This document shows positions 1 to 9,377 of a stretch of DNA of 58,489 bases, piece by piece. The translations under genes were made by a program, and so were the position numbers. A model generated the notes under the pieces. That model was not told the DNA's origin, ran no database searches, and worked only from the letters and a program-made list of their open reading frames with translations. Within the stretch, counting starts at the first letter, position 1, and each line of letters starts with the position of its first letter. The DNA comes from Planctomycetaceae bacterium (lineage in GTDB: Bacteria > Planctomycetota > Planctomycetia > Planctomycetales > Planctomycetaceae): assembly GCA_021732845.1 (NCBI GenBank), contig JAKFUF010000048.1, positions 1 to 58,489 on the forward strand. The letters are read 5' to 3'.

Positions 1-491
1 CCCATTCCCGGTCCGTTTCCCGGTCCCATTGGCGCCATCGGCATGGGGTTCACTTCAGGACCGCCCTCTTCGACCTTGACCACCAGCGGCGGTTGGGTGT
101 CCTCGGGCGTGGGGGTCATGACCGCCAGCAGTTTCCCCTGTGGCTCGGCGGAGGCAAACGTGACTTTGACGTGATAGGGTTTGAACAGGCTCGCCCAGGA
201 CAAGTGGACGATGGCTCCGTCCTGCTCCAGCCGTTGCCTGGGGAATCCCGCGAGCACCGTTCCAAAGTCCTTGCGGAGGAGCGGCTTTTCGCCGCCCGCC
301 TTATGATCGGCCTCCAGCACATTCTCCAAGTTGGCGAGCGTCGTTCCGTGTCCCCACTGAGCCACAAATTCGATGGTGGCGAGGGACAGCAGCACGAGAA
401 TTCCGCCCCAGACGACGACCCGCTCCACGGGATTGCGTTTCTTTTGGGGGGCGGCCACAGGGGGCGACGGGTTCTCTGGAGCAGTGCTCAT
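1..491 (-). CDS. Hypothetical single-pass membrane protein, 3' end outside window
   Basis: The frame opens at the ATG whose complement is at 489-491 and stays open for about 163 codons to the window edge, so the C-terminus is missing. The N-terminus is short and Pro/Lys-rich (MSTAPENPSPP, then QKKRNP). One hydrophobic segment follows at about residues 24-46 (VVVWGGILVLL...), then a soluble region, and finally a tail rich in Met, Pro and Gly (MPMAPMGPGN). This suggests a type II membrane protein with a periplasmic domain, which is inference. I recognise no family. Codon use looks like that of the neighbouring genes. Confidence 0.6.
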   Translation of the reverse strand, partial: MSTAPENPSPPVAAPQKKRNPVERVVVWGGILVLLSLATIEFVAQWGHGTTLANLENVLEADHKAGGEKPLLRKDFGTVLAGFPRQRLEQDGAIVHLSWASLFKPYHVKVTFASAEPQGKLLAVMTPTPEDTQPPLVVKVEEGGPEVNPMPMAPMGPGNGPGM

Positions 492-959
492 GATGGGATC
501 GCACAGATTGGAGAAGAGAGGAAAATGGAAGACGCGAGTCTACCCCCCGCGGCACGCATTTCCCACTGACATCCTCCCGTTCCGCAGGGCTGGCCATGTT
601 TTCGAATGGAGCACCGATCATCACGTGTAACCCGCCGCGCCAGTTTTGAAATCGCGCATTCTTCAAAATTGCGCCAGCAGACCTCGCCGCGGCTCCTTGA
701 TGTCGCCTGCGGTGTGCCGCCTGTCGCCGGCGACGCATGACCTCCGGTGGGCTTCACGGGGAATCTCGCCAGGCGCCAGGCCCAGGGGACCGAAATCTCG
801 ACCACATTTCCGCCAAGGAATAACCACGAAAGGCACGAAGAACACGCGACCGCGCGAGGACAATTATGACTCCGACTCAAGCAAAGTCGGAGCCGCATCC
901 GGGAACTCCGCGGGTCCCATCACGATTTCAAGCTCCCCACTGCGGCACGCAGCAGGTCG
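492..959. other. Gap with no supported gene
   Basis: Short overlapping frames on both strands read through this stretch, but none has a convincing start, composition or family resemblance. It is the upstream region of the minus-strand gene at the left edge and lies downstream of the minus-strand zinc-ribbon gene. I see no clear terminator or RNA gene. Confidence 0.4.
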
Positions 960-1727
960 CTATCGTCCCGAGTTTCCGGCCTCGACCGGCCCTTCCCATT
1001 GCGGCAGCGTGGCCAGGAAGTCGCGGTGGACGCCGTTGAGCCACACGTATTCGCGGTCGACTTTCTTGGCGGTGACAATGGAGCAGATTTTGAGGCCGAC
1101 GATGGCCGCAATCAGCATCAGGGGAAATCCGATGGCTGTTAAAATCCACGTGTTATTCTGTGGAGTGGACCAGGCAATCCCGGCGATCCCCGTCGCCAGT
1201 CCGGCGATGACCATGAGCCACGCCATCAACATGGTCCACAACCGGCGCTGAAACCATTTCGGCGACAACCCGACCTCGATCTTGGCCTTGTGCTGGAGGA
1301 AGAAGGCGACAATCACATAGATCAAGGGGCTTACGGCCACCAGGAGGTACACGGCGGGTTGATGCCAGGACAACTGACGTTTCAACAGGCCGCTGGCGGG
1401 TTCGTTGGATTTGATGCAGCGGTAGGGCAGGACGGCATCTTTGCGCATCACCAGTTGCTTGCCGTCGCGCCACACATCGTCCGCGCTCCACGGCCGCAGG
1501 CCGCCTCCTTGCTGTTCACCGCAATACCGGCACAGCCGCGCCGCCGCTTTGATCGACTTGCCGCACATCGGGCAGGTCTTCATCCCCGCCGCGGGTTCGG
1601 TTGTCGCCTTCGCGCCTGGCACGTCAATCAACGTGCCGCAGGACGGGCAGGGAACCGAAGAGACTTCGAACGCCGCCGGGAGTGGGACGACTTGCTGACA
1701 CGCCGGGCATTGCAGGGTCTGGGGCAT
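960..1727 (-). CDS. Zinc-ribbon membrane protein
   Basis: About 255 residues from the ATG at 1725-1727 (MPQTLQCPACQQ). Two CxxC pairs near the N-terminus (CPACQQ and CPSCGTL) form a first zinc ribbon, and a second ribbon reads CPMCGKSIKAAARLCRYCG. After a linker there are two hydrophobic pairs (LLVAVSPLIYVIVAFFL; LMVIAGLATGIAGIAW and ILTAIGFPLMLIAAIVGL), so the protein should be an integral membrane protein with a cytosolic zinc-binding N-terminus. The function is unknown. The frame extends upstream to 1847, but that extension is low-complexity and I prefer the internal ATG. A second zinc-ribbon membrane protein lies at 29023-30198. Confidence 0.75.
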   Translation of the reverse strand: MPQTLQCPACQQVVPLPAAFEVSSVPCPSCGTLIDVPGAKATTEPAAGMKTCPMCGKSIKAAARLCRYCGEQQGGGLRPWSADDVWRDGKQLVMRKDAVLPYRCIKSNEPASGLLKRQLSWHQPAVYLLVAVSPLIYVIVAFFLQHKAKIEVGLSPKWFQRRLWTMLMAWLMVIAGLATGIAGIAWSTPQNNTWILTAIGFPLMLIAAIVGLKICSIVTAKKVDREYVWLNGVHRDFLATLPQWEGPVEAGNSGR

Positions 1728-1887
1728 GAGGCGGTTCCGTGGTGTCATCTCAAATCGCAAATCTGCCGTGTCCGACAGTCCGACAACACATGAAGTCATC
1801 CTTGCAGATCCTCGACCATCCTTCCAATCCTGTCCCAAAATGCTCACTCAAGACAACCGGCCGCCCCCAAATCCGTGACGGTCAGGA

Positions 1888-1929
1888 GATTTGAAATTCC
1901 ACGAAACTCAGATGCCCGACTTTTGTCGG
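1888..1929 (-). repeat. Copy of a dispersed palindromic repeat
   Basis: About 42 bp here match, with about three differences, the reverse complement of 27611-27652. The shared part includes a TTTGAAATTCCA half-site and a CCCGACTTTTGTCGG stem. Only one flank of the longer element at 27611-27798 is present. It lies in the 749-bp gap 1728-2476 between the zinc-ribbon gene and purD, where I see no gene. Confidence 0.6.
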
Positions 1930-2055
1930 AGACCTCAAACCTGAGATTTGAGAGCTGAGATTTTTCCAGCGACAAATTGATCTTTGTCGGACTGGTCAGC
2001 CCTGTAAGAAGGGCCGAGTGGCAGGCAACCTCACGGGCGCGGCCAAATGCAAAGA

Positions 2056-2129
2056 GTAGCCGACTGGAAATGTAGGCGCTCGCCCGAGTTGACCTCACAG
2101 TCGCCCCGGCTACATTCCAGTCGGACTAC
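2056..2129. repeat. Inverted repeat, dispersed-repeat type
   Basis: The left arm at 2056-2075 (GTAGCCGACTGGAAATGTAG) is complementary to the right arm at 2110-2129 (CTACATTCCAGTCGGACTAC) with two mismatches. A 34-nt loop separates them. It can fold as a long hairpin on either strand and lies between the zinc-ribbon gene (minus) and purD (plus), so it is upstream of both. Confidence 0.65.
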
Positions 2130-2476
2130 CCTTGGTGAATCGTCGGAAGCTGGAATCGCAAGTCATGTGCCAGACTGAGGGATGGATTCGTAAATCGGCG
2201 CAAGGCTGATGCGGGCAGCACATTGAGAGGATCGCCATCGCAGGCTTCTGTTTTCTGAATGCGACGCATGCCTAATCTCTAGGCACACCTTGCTCGCTCC
2301 TGTCGCCGCGAACACCGGAGATGGGCTGAAGCCCATTCGACGGGAGGCGATGTCGTTCAATTTGAGGCCCCCGGTCGATACAATTGCCCGATCAGTATCG
2401 CTCTTTCGAAATATCTCAGACGGATCTCGGCCCCGCGAATCATTGTCGCCCGGATTGAGGTTTCAGGATTCGACCC

Positions 2477-3784
2477 ATGAAGGTTTTGGTAATTGGCAAC
2501 GGTGGTCGCGAGCACGCTCTCGTTTGGAAGCTGTCACAGTCGGCTTCGGTGACCGAGGTGTTTTGTGCGCCGGGCAACGCCGGCACCGCGCTCGATGGCA
2601 CAAACGTCGACATTCAGGTGTCACAGACCGACCTGCTGATCAAGTTCGCCAAAGAACAGGGCGTTGGCCTGACGGTGGTGGGGCCGGAAGTCCCGCTGGT
2701 GGACGGGGCGGTCGACCAGTTTGAAGCGGCCGGGCTGTGCGTGTTTGGCCCCAGCCGCCTTGCGGCGGAGCTGGAGGGGAGCAAAGCCTTCGCCAAAGAA
2801 ATCATGCGGATGGCGGCCATTCCGACGGCCGAAGCGCAGATCTTCACGGATCCGATGGCGGCCGAAAGCTATATCTGGGACCGCGAGGAGGCCCGGCTGG
2901 TCGTCAAGGCGGACGGCTTGGCGTCCGGGAAGGGCGTGTTCGTCTGCTCCACGCGGGACGAGGCGCTGGATGCCATCAACGTTCTGATGCGCAAGCAGGA
3001 GTTTGGCGAGGCCGGCCGTAAGGTCGTCATTGAGGAGCGGTTGGATGGCGAAGAGGCCAGCATTCTGGCGCTGACCGACGGGCAGTCAATCCTGCCGCTG
3101 GAAACCGCCCAGGATCACAAACGGGCCTTCGATGACGACCAGGGACCGAACACCGGTGGCATGGGCTCCTACAGCCCGGCACCGTTGATCACCCCGGAAA
3201 TCATGGACCAGATCATCGGGCAGATTCTGGTGCCGACGGTCCACATGATGCGGAAGCGCGGCCGGCCGTTCAAGGGGATTCTGTACGCCGGCGTGATGAT
3301 CACGCACCAGGGGCCCAAGGTGCTGGAGTTCAACGTCCGCTTTGGCGACCCGGAAGTTCAGTCCCTGCTCATGCGGTTCCGCGGCGATCTGGCCAGAGTT
3401 CTGAAGGCCGCGGCGGAGGGCAAGCTCGCGAGTGTGCCACAGTTGGACTGGGATCCGCGCCCCAGCGTCTGCGTGGTGATGGCCTCCGAAGGGTACCCCG
3501 GAGCCTACGACAAGGGGTTTCCCATCCGGGGCTTGGAAGCGGCCGCCGAACTGCCTGACACCAAGGTGTTTCACGCGGGTACCGAACTCCGCAACGGCCA
3601 GGTCGTGGCTAACGGCGGTCGGGTCCTCGGCGTCACCGCGCTTGGCACCAATCTCGACGAAGCCAAGCTGCGGGCGTATCAAGCGGTCAAATGCATCCGC
3701 TGGGATGGGGCCTGGTGCCGGCACGATATTTCGGACAAGTCCCGGCGGTTTGTGACGCAGGATCGCGTGGAACCGCCGAAGTGA
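2477..3784 (+). CDS. purD: Phosphoribosylamine--glycine ligase (GAR synthetase)
   Basis: 435 residues, the usual length of PurD. This cytosolic enzyme joins glycine to 5-phosphoribosylamine using ATP in the second step of purine synthesis. The N-terminus MKVLVIGNGGREHAL is diagnostic. The ATP-grasp region follows with VVKADGLASGKGV (about residues 142-154), DHKRAFDDDQGPNTGGMG (about 214-231) and the metal-binding LEFNVRFGDPE (about 288-298). The C-terminal DGAWCRHDI also fits the family. The ATG follows a run of untranslated sequence with no strong ribosome-binding site. It stands alone; purK is 37 kb away and no other pur gene is in the window. Confidence 0.96.
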   Translation: MKVLVIGNGGREHALVWKLSQSASVTEVFCAPGNAGTALDGTNVDIQVSQTDLLIKFAKEQGVGLTVVGPEVPLVDGAVDQFEAAGLCVFGPSRLAAELEGSKAFAKEIMRMAAIPTAEAQIFTDPMAAESYIWDREEARLVVKADGLASGKGVFVCSTRDEALDAINVLMRKQEFGEAGRKVVIEERLDGEEASILALTDGQSILPLETAQDHKRAFDDDQGPNTGGMGSYSPAPLITPEIMDQIIGQILVPTVHMMRKRGRPFKGILYAGVMITHQGPKVLEFNVRFGDPEVQSLLMRFRGDLARVLKAAAEGKLASVPQLDWDPRPSVCVVMASEGYPGAYDKGFPIRGLEAAAELPDTKVFHAGTELRNGQVVANGGRVLGVTALGTNLDEAKLRAYQAVKCIRWDGAWCRHDISDKSRRFVTQDRVEPPK

Positions 3785-3872
3785 CACGCAGAGTAATTCT
3801 GCCACAACGACTTACAATTCAACGGCTGCCGCGGAATTCTGGTTTGTTCGGACTCCGAACCGCCGTTTGCGG

Positions 3873-3900
3873 TTGAATTATCTGTCAGCCTTGCTAAAGT
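3873..3900 (+). promoter_or_regulatory. Possible sigma-70 promoter for rpsO-pnp
   Basis: TTGAAT at 3873-3878 is followed 16 nt later by TAAAGT at 3895-3900, about 120 nt before the rpsO start. An AATTCAAC/GTTGAATT inverted pair at 3816-3823 and 3872-3879 overlaps the -35 element. This is a pattern match only. Confidence 0.3.
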
Positions 3901-4021
3901 GGTCTCAGTCCGAACAGGTATGACAGCAGAATTGCTGGACCTGAGGAAGGTCCGCATCGAAAACTGGTGGCAACCGGACGAATGGTTCGTTTGTCACAAA
4001 GCAATCTCAACAGGTCGGGTC

Positions 4022-4291
4022 ATGTCGATTACGAAAGAGCGGAAGACAACTATTATTGGTGAGTTTCGGCGTTCTGAAGCGGACACGGGTTCGCCAGAAG
4101 TGCAGATTGCCATGCTCACGCACCGCATCAACGAACTGACAAGCCACCTGACGACCCACCAGAAGGACCATGCCAGCCGCCGCGGGCTGCTGATGCTGGT
4201 GAGCCGCCGGAGGGGTTTGCTGACATACCTGCGACGACAGAGTCCGGAAAGCTACGTCACAATTATCCGGCGTTTGTCCCTTCGCAAGTAG
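4022..4291 (+). CDS. rpsO: 30S ribosomal protein S15
   Basis: 89 residues from the ATG at 4022, exactly the size of S15, although the frame is open from 3899. Family features are [41 protein letters not shown] and the ending [21 protein letters not shown] (given in pieces as they occur along the chain). S15 binds 16S rRNA helices 20-22 early in small-subunit assembly. Polynucleotide phosphorylase begins 42 bp downstream on the same strand, the conserved bacterial rpsO-pnp arrangement. In several bacteria S15 represses its own translation through the mRNA leader; a leader of up to about 120 nt is possible here. Confidence 0.97.
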   Translation: MSITKERKTTIIGEFRRSEADTGSPEVQIAMLTHRINELTSHLTTHQKDHASRRGLLMLVSRRRGLLTYLRRQSPESYVTIIRRLSLRK

Positions 4292-4333
4292 CGAGCAGCG
4301 CCGGAGGTCTCTGTTTTACCTTCGCAGGTGCAC

Positions 4334-6442
4334 ATGAAAGTAACGGTTGAGCGGGAGTTGGGGGGGCGGAAACTCAGTCTTACAACGGGCGAACTCGCCA
4401 AGCAGGCCAGTGGTGCCGTTGTCGTCCAATACGGAGAAACGGTCGTCTTTGTGGCGGCCCAGACTGACAAGCCCCGGGAAGGGCTCGATTTCTTCCCGCT
4501 GACGTGCGATTATCGCGAACGGTCAGCCGCCGCCGGCAAATTCCCCGGTGGATTCTTGAAACGCGAGGGTCGTCCCACCCTCAAGGAAATTCTCACGAGC
4601 CGGCTCACGGACCGGCCCATTCGACCGCTCTTCCCCGAAACATTTCGGGCCGAAGTGCAGATCATGTCGAATGTCCTCGCCTGCGATGGCGAGAACGACC
4701 CCGATGTGCTGTCCATTATCGGAGCCTCTGCGGCTCTGACTGTGGCTCCGGGAGTCCCCTTCCAGGGTCCGCTCGCAGCGGTCCGGGTCGGTCTGCTCGC
4801 GGGTGAATTCATCCTGATGCCGACGCAGGCCCAGATTGCCGAGAGCGGCCTCGACCTGATCGTCGCCGGCACGAAAAGCTCGGTGCTGATGATCGAAGGC
4901 TTCGGCGACCAGTTGCCCGAAGATCAGATGGTTGACGCCATCATGTTCGCGCATCGCGCCGTCGCCGAACTCTGTGAGATGCAGGCCGAATTCGCCCAGA
5001 AAGTGGGAACTCCCGCCAAAGAATTCCCAGAGCCACCCGTCAATCCGCTGGCCGGAGCCCTGCACGAATCTTACGCGGCGGTCCGCGAGACCAAGTCGAT
5101 TCGCGGCAAGAAGGATCGGGCGGAAGCCACGAGCCTGCTGAAGAAGAGCCTGAAGGAAAAGTTCTTCCCCGCAGGGACGGTCGTCACCGAATCGGGAGCC
5201 ACGCTGGCTGAATTCAGCGAGGCATTCCACGCCCTCGAAGCCAAGGTCGTTCGCGACCTGACGCTGGAAGGCACCCGGCTTGACGGTCGTGGTTTGGAAG
5301 ATCTGCGGCCCATCGCCTGCGATGTCAGCAAGCTGCCCCGCGTGCATGGTTCCGCCATGTTCCAGCGCGGCGAAACGCAGTCGCTCTGCACGGTGGTTCT
5401 GGGAACGGTTCGCGACGAACAGAAGGTCGACGGGCTGTTCAAAGAATACTCCAAGCGGTTCATGCTCGACTACTACTTCCCCTCCTACTCGGTGGGCGAA
5501 TGCCGGCCGATTCGTGGTCCGGGACGTCGCGAAATTGGGCACGGGGCCTTGGCGGAACGGTCACTGGAGTGGGTCATCCCCTCCCCCGACAAGTTCCCGT
5601 ACACCATCCGTGTCATCTCCGACATCATGGAGTCGAACGGCAGCAGTTCCATGGCGTCGGTCTGCTCCGGCACCCTGGGCCTGATGGATGCCGGTGTGCC
5701 CATCACTCAGCCCGTGGCTGGAATCTCGATCGGTCTCGTGAAGGAGGGCGACAAGTACGTCCTGCTGACCGACATCATCGGTGACGAAGACCACTACGGC
5801 GACATGGACTTCAAAATCGCCGGCACCCAGCGTGGCGTGACGGGGATTCAGCTCGATCTCAAGATTGCCGGGATCAGCGAAGAGATCATCCGCAAGACTC
5901 TGGCTCAGGCCAAAGTCGCCCGGCTTGATCTGCTGCGTTCGATGCTGACCGCCATCCGGCGGCCACGCAAAGAGATCTCGATGCACGCCCCCAAAATGGT
6001 GCGCACGAAGATCGACCCGCAAAAGATCGGCCTGCTGATCGGCCCCGGTGGCAAGACGATTCGTGCCATTCAGGAAGAGACGCAGGTCACGATCGATGTC
6101 GACGACACCGGTGCGGTCACCATCTCCGGCATGGATCAGGCCGGTGTGGATGACGCTCTGGCCCGCGTGGAAGCCCTGACCGAAGAGATCAAGGTCGGCA
6201 AGATCTACAACGGCACCGTCAGCTCGATCAAGGATTTCGGTGCGTTCATCGAAATCGTGCCGGGCAAAGACGGTCTGTGCCACATCTCCGAACTGTCCGA
6301 TGGCTACGTGAAATCGGTCACGGAGGTCTGCAAAGAGGGCGACAAGATGCAGGTCAAGGTCATCGCCGTCGATGACCAGAACCGCGTCAAGCTCTCCCGC
6401 AAGGCCGTGCTGCTGGAACAAAAGGGAGCCACGGAAGAGTAG
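4334..6442 (+). CDS. pnp: Polyribonucleotide nucleotidyltransferase (PNPase)
   Basis: 702 residues from the ATG at 4334; a GTG two codons earlier is the alternative. PNPase is a trimeric 3'-to-5' phosphorolytic exoribonuclease in RNA decay. Two RNase PH folds are visible: the first from the N-terminus ([26 protein letters not shown]), the second from about residue 310 ([12 protein letters not shown]...), with the active-site run [21 protein letters not shown] domain follows ([17 protein letters not shown]), then an S1 domain ([19 protein letters not shown] ... GLCHISELS). Full length and all domains intact. It shares an operon with rpsO and is followed by a strong terminator. Confidence 0.97.
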   Translation: MKVTVERELGGRKLSLTTGELAKQASGAVVVQYGETVVFVAAQTDKPREGLDFFPLTCDYRERSAAAGKFPGGFLKREGRPTLKEILTSRLTDRPIRPLFPETFRAEVQIMSNVLACDGENDPDVLSIIGASAALTVAPGVPFQGPLAAVRVGLLAGEFILMPTQAQIAESGLDLIVAGTKSSVLMIEGFGDQLPEDQMVDAIMFAHRAVAELCEMQAEFAQKVGTPAKEFPEPPVNPLAGALHESYAAVRETKSIRGKKDRAEATSLLKKSLKEKFFPAGTVVTESGATLAEFSEAFHALEAKVVRDLTLEGTRLDGRGLEDLRPIACDVSKLPRVHGSAMFQRGETQSLCTVVLGTVRDEQKVDGLFKEYSKRFMLDYYFPSYSVGECRPIRGPGRREIGHGALAERSLEWVIPSPDKFPYTIRVISDIMESNGSSSMASVCSGTLGLMDAGVPITQPVAGISIGLVKEGDKYVLLTDIIGDEDHYGDMDFKIAGTQRGVTGIQLDLKIAGISEEIIRKTLAQAKVARLDLLRSMLTAIRRPRKEISMHAPKMVRTKIDPQKIGLLIGPGGKTIRAIQEETQVTIDVDDTGAVTISGMDQAGVDDALARVEALTEEIKVGKIYNGTVSSIKDFGAFIEIVPGKDGLCHISELSDGYVKSVTEVCKEGDKMQVKVIAVDDQNRVKLSRKAVLLEQKGATEE

Positions 6443-6472
6443 TTCCGTGATCCTTTGACCATAATGCAATGA

Positions 6473-6503
6473 GAAAGCCCGGTGGCAAAACCACCGGGCT
6501 TTC
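6473..6503 (+). terminator. Rho-independent terminator of rpsO-pnp
   Basis: A perfect 13-bp stem (GAAAGCCCGGTGG / CCACCGGGCTTTC) with a CAAAA loop begins 31 nt after the pnp stop. It is followed by TTTCATTTG. Confidence 0.9.
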
Positions 6504-6940
6504 TTTCATTTGTTGGCCAGCCGAGTTTCTCGAATCGCGCCGGCTTGATCCGGAAACGCCTGGACTGTTCGACACCCCAAACGACTGGAAGGATACTGAC
6601 AAAAGTGGTGAGGTCGCGAACCAGTCGGAATAGATGTCGGAAGGCCAGTGGTGTGACTTGCTGGCCTTCACCATTTGGCCCTCTGAAACCTTGGTGGCAC
6701 GCGGCATCGGTCGTCAAGTATGAGTTTACAATTTCGGAAAACAAGTATCGCTGGCGCTCCACGGACCATGACAAAGAAGTTCTCGGCTGGAGCCCGACGG
6801 GCTCCGCGGAGAGTGCGGCGAAATAGAAAGTCAGCCTTCCACGAACCTAAGCCGTGTTCGTCGTGTTCGTCGCGGGCGTGGTTGAAGAGGCATTGCCGCA
6901 GGCGGGCTGTTACAATCGCGGTTTCATCGCGAGAGAACTC
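6504..6940. other. Gap with no supported gene
   Basis: 437 bp between the pnp terminator and the pseudouridine synthase. A plus-strand frame at 6482-6826 begins inside the terminator hairpin and has no recognisable domain, so I do not call it. Nothing else stands out. Confidence 0.4.
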
Positions 6941-7951
6941 ATGCCCGAACAACTGTTCCGTGTCGAAGATCCGCAGACTGGCCAGACAATTGCCGCGGCG
7001 CTGCGGCAGTGGCTGCCAGGCCGGTCATGGTCTGATCTGAAGAAGCTGTTGCAGTCGCGGCGGGTGATGGTCAGCGGCAACCTCTGCCTCGACGAAGGGC
7101 GGAGGCTCAAGCATGCCGAAGTGATCAAGATCCTGGATGCATCGGCCGTCGCGCCGCCGCAGGCGGAGGATATCAAGCTCCAATTCGTTGATTCCCATCT
7201 GCTGGTCTGCGAGAAGCCTGCCGGCATGACCACTTTGCGGCATCCAGAAGAGCGACACTGGCCCAGCCGCCGCAAACAACTGCAGCCCACACTGGACGAA
7301 CTGCTGCCGCGCATTTTGGCAAAGCGGCTGCGGAAGGGCGCACAACAAGTCTCGGACAAGTCGCCGCATGCCCGGGTCCGCGCGGTGCATCGCCTCGACC
7401 GCGACACCAGCGGGCTGATGGTCTTTGCCCGCACCATCCCCGCGGAACGGGAACTGGGTCTCCAGTTTCGCGCTCATGCCCTCGACCGGGTGTACAAGAC
7501 CGTGGTGATCGGCGAGATCGAGGCGCAGACTTTTGAATCGCATCTCGTCGAAGACCGTGGGGATGGCCGGCGCGGCAGCGGGCTGGAAAAGGTCGGAAAA
7601 CGGGCGGTGACGCACGTCACCCCGCTGGAACGGCTGGATGGCTACACGCTGTGCGAATGCCGGCTGGAAACGGGGCGGACCCACCAGATCCGCATCCATC
7701 TGTCCGAGGCGGGACACCCGGTGTGCGGGGACAAGGTTTATCACGGCCCATATGGAACACCGCCGGTGATCGACCGCAGTGGTGCTCCGCGCCTCGCGCT
7801 GCATGCCGCCGAGTTGGCATTCAAGCATCCGATCACCGGGGAGAATCTCCAGTTCTATATGGAACTGCCCGCCGACATGCAGCAGTTTTTGCAAAAGCTG
7901 CGCGGGCTGCCGTCGGCGGAGAGCCGGGCCAAGAGTTCGCGACGACGCTGA
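6941..7951 (+). CDS. RluA-family pseudouridine synthase
   Basis: 336 residues from the ATG at 6941. RluA-family enzymes isomerise uridine to pseudouridine in rRNA or tRNA. An S4-like RNA-binding segment occupies about residues 12-63 (DLKKLLQSRRVMVSGNLCLDEGRRL). The catalytic motif HRLDRDTSGLMVFA contains the nucleophilic Asp. Further family signatures are CRLETGRTHQIRIHL and GHPVCGDKVYHG. The frame is open from 6854, but that extension carries no domain. The N-terminal S4 module favours the RluC/RluD branch over RluA itself; I cannot assign the target site. Confidence 0.9.
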   Translation: MPEQLFRVEDPQTGQTIAAALRQWLPGRSWSDLKKLLQSRRVMVSGNLCLDEGRRLKHAEVIKILDASAVAPPQAEDIKLQFVDSHLLVCEKPAGMTTLRHPEERHWPSRRKQLQPTLDELLPRILAKRLRKGAQQVSDKSPHARVRAVHRLDRDTSGLMVFARTIPAERELGLQFRAHALDRVYKTVVIGEIEAQTFESHLVEDRGDGRRGSGLEKVGKRAVTHVTPLERLDGYTLCECRLETGRTHQIRIHLSEAGHPVCGDKVYHGPYGTPPVIDRSGAPRLALHAAELAFKHPITGENLQFYMELPADMQQFLQKLRGLPSAESRAKSSRRR

Positions 7952-8035
7952 GTTGAAAGGACAAATGACAAATGACAAATGACAAAATGGGTCGTTTGTT
8001 GCTCAGGTGCGTCGATTCGCTGCGGGAACCAACGA

Positions 8036-9334
8036 ATGACCTACGAGAAATCCAAACAGCTCTATGAACGCGCTCAGCAGGTGCTGGCAGGGGGCGTTTC
8101 CAGCGAGTTCCGCAAGTTCAATGCGCCGCATCCGCTGTTTTATGCATCCGGGGCGGGCAGCCACATCACGGATGTCGATGGCAATGAGTTTCTGGACTTC
8201 ACGCTGAGTCAGGGGCCGCTGATTCTGGGGCATTCGCACCCACAGGTGCTGGACGAGGTCACGCGGGCGAGTGCCACGGGCCAGTTGTTCGCCGGACAGC
8301 ATCTGCAGGAACTGGAACTGGCGGAGACGCTGCAGCGGCTGATCCCCTGTGCCGAGCGGATGCGGTTCAGCCTGTCAGGCTCCGAGGCCGACCATGCCGC
8401 CCTGCGGCTCGCGCGGGCTTTGACCAAACGGCCAAAGTTCATACGGTTTGAAGGCCAGTATCATGGCTGGTTCGACAACGTCTGCACGGGTGTCGCGGCC
8501 CCCAACGCCGAGGCGGCCGGACCGCAGGAGTTGCCGACGCAGGTCCGCTGGAGCGCGGGGTTGCCAGAGGATATCGAGGATCAAGTGATCCTGCTGCCGT
8601 GGAACGATTTGGATCTTGTGCGGAAGGCGCTGCGCGGGCGGAGCCACGAGGTGGCGGCGGTCATCACCGAACCAGTCATGTGCAACAGTGGCTGCATCCC
8701 CCCCGAGCCTGGCTTTCTGGCGGGGCTGCGGACGCTCTGTGACGAAACGGGCACCGTGCTGATCTTCGATGAGGTGATCACCGGTTTTCGCCTCGGGCTG
8801 GGAGGTGCCCAGCAGCACTTTGGAGTTGTTCCCGACCTGGCCGTGTTCGGAAAAGCGATGGCCAGTGGCTACCCGATCAGCGTCCTGGCGGGACAACAGC
8901 GGTTCATGCAGCCGATTGCCGATGGAACGGTGATCCACGCCGGCACCATGAATTCCGGCAACCCGTCGATCGCCGCCGCCGTGGCGACGCTGCGGGTCTT
9001 GGAAACCGAACATGTCCACCAAACATTGTTTTCCCTGGGCCAGCGGCTGATGGACGGCCTGCGCAAGGCTGCCCAGGAGACGGGTCACCAGGTGTTGGTG
9101 CAGGGGCTGGGACCGATGTTTCACATGGGTTTTAGCGCGCTTGAACGTGTCCGCGACTTCCGCGACACCTGGAGTTATGACAAGCCGAAATATGCCAAGT
9201 TCGTGGCCGGGATGCAGGACCGGGGCATCCGCCTGATTGGCCGTGGCTTGTGGTACATTTCCGCCGCACACACGGAAGCTGAAATCGACCAGGCGATCGA
9301 CACCGCCCGTTCGGTGCTGAAATCGCTGGGCTAA
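8036..9334 (+). CDS. Class III PLP aminotransferase, HemL-like
   Basis: 432 residues from the ATG at 8036. It resembles glutamate-1-semialdehyde 2,1-aminomutase, which makes 5-aminolevulinate for tetrapyrroles: N-terminal KSKQLYERAQQVLAGGVSSEFR, then LSGSEADHAALRLARAL, the PLP-ring Asp in LIFDEVITGFR, and the Schiff-base Lys in VFGKAMASGYP. Canonical HemL has a glycine-rich MPVGA segment just after that Lys; here it reads GYPISVLAG. The gene may therefore be a paralogue acting on another substrate. The frame runs upstream to 7979, overlapping a small ACAAATG tandem repeat, which I take to be untranslated. No heme gene is adjacent. Confidence 0.8.
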   Translation: MTYEKSKQLYERAQQVLAGGVSSEFRKFNAPHPLFYASGAGSHITDVDGNEFLDFTLSQGPLILGHSHPQVLDEVTRASATGQLFAGQHLQELELAETLQRLIPCAERMRFSLSGSEADHAALRLARALTKRPKFIRFEGQYHGWFDNVCTGVAAPNAEAAGPQELPTQVRWSAGLPEDIEDQVILLPWNDLDLVRKALRGRSHEVAAVITEPVMCNSGCIPPEPGFLAGLRTLCDETGTVLIFDEVITGFRLGLGGAQQHFGVVPDLAVFGKAMASGYPISVLAGQQRFMQPIADGTVIHAGTMNSGNPSIAAAVATLRVLETEHVHQTLFSLGQRLMDGLRKAAQETGHQVLVQGLGPMFHMGFSALERVRDFRDTWSYDKPKYAKFVAGMQDRGIRLIGRGLWYISAAHTEAEIDQAIDTARSVLKSLG

Positions 9335-9377
9335 AGTTGCCAGCAGAACCCGAAGTACCACTGACAGGAGAACGAAC

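Noticed and set aside
646-1251. Plus-strand frame opposite the zinc-ribbon gene
   Set aside because: The minus-strand frame has four CxxC zinc-ligand pairs; the plus-strand frame has none and no domain.
6482-6826. Plus-strand frame of 114 codons after pnp
   Set aside because: It starts inside the terminator hairpin, has no ribosome-binding site and no recognisable domain.
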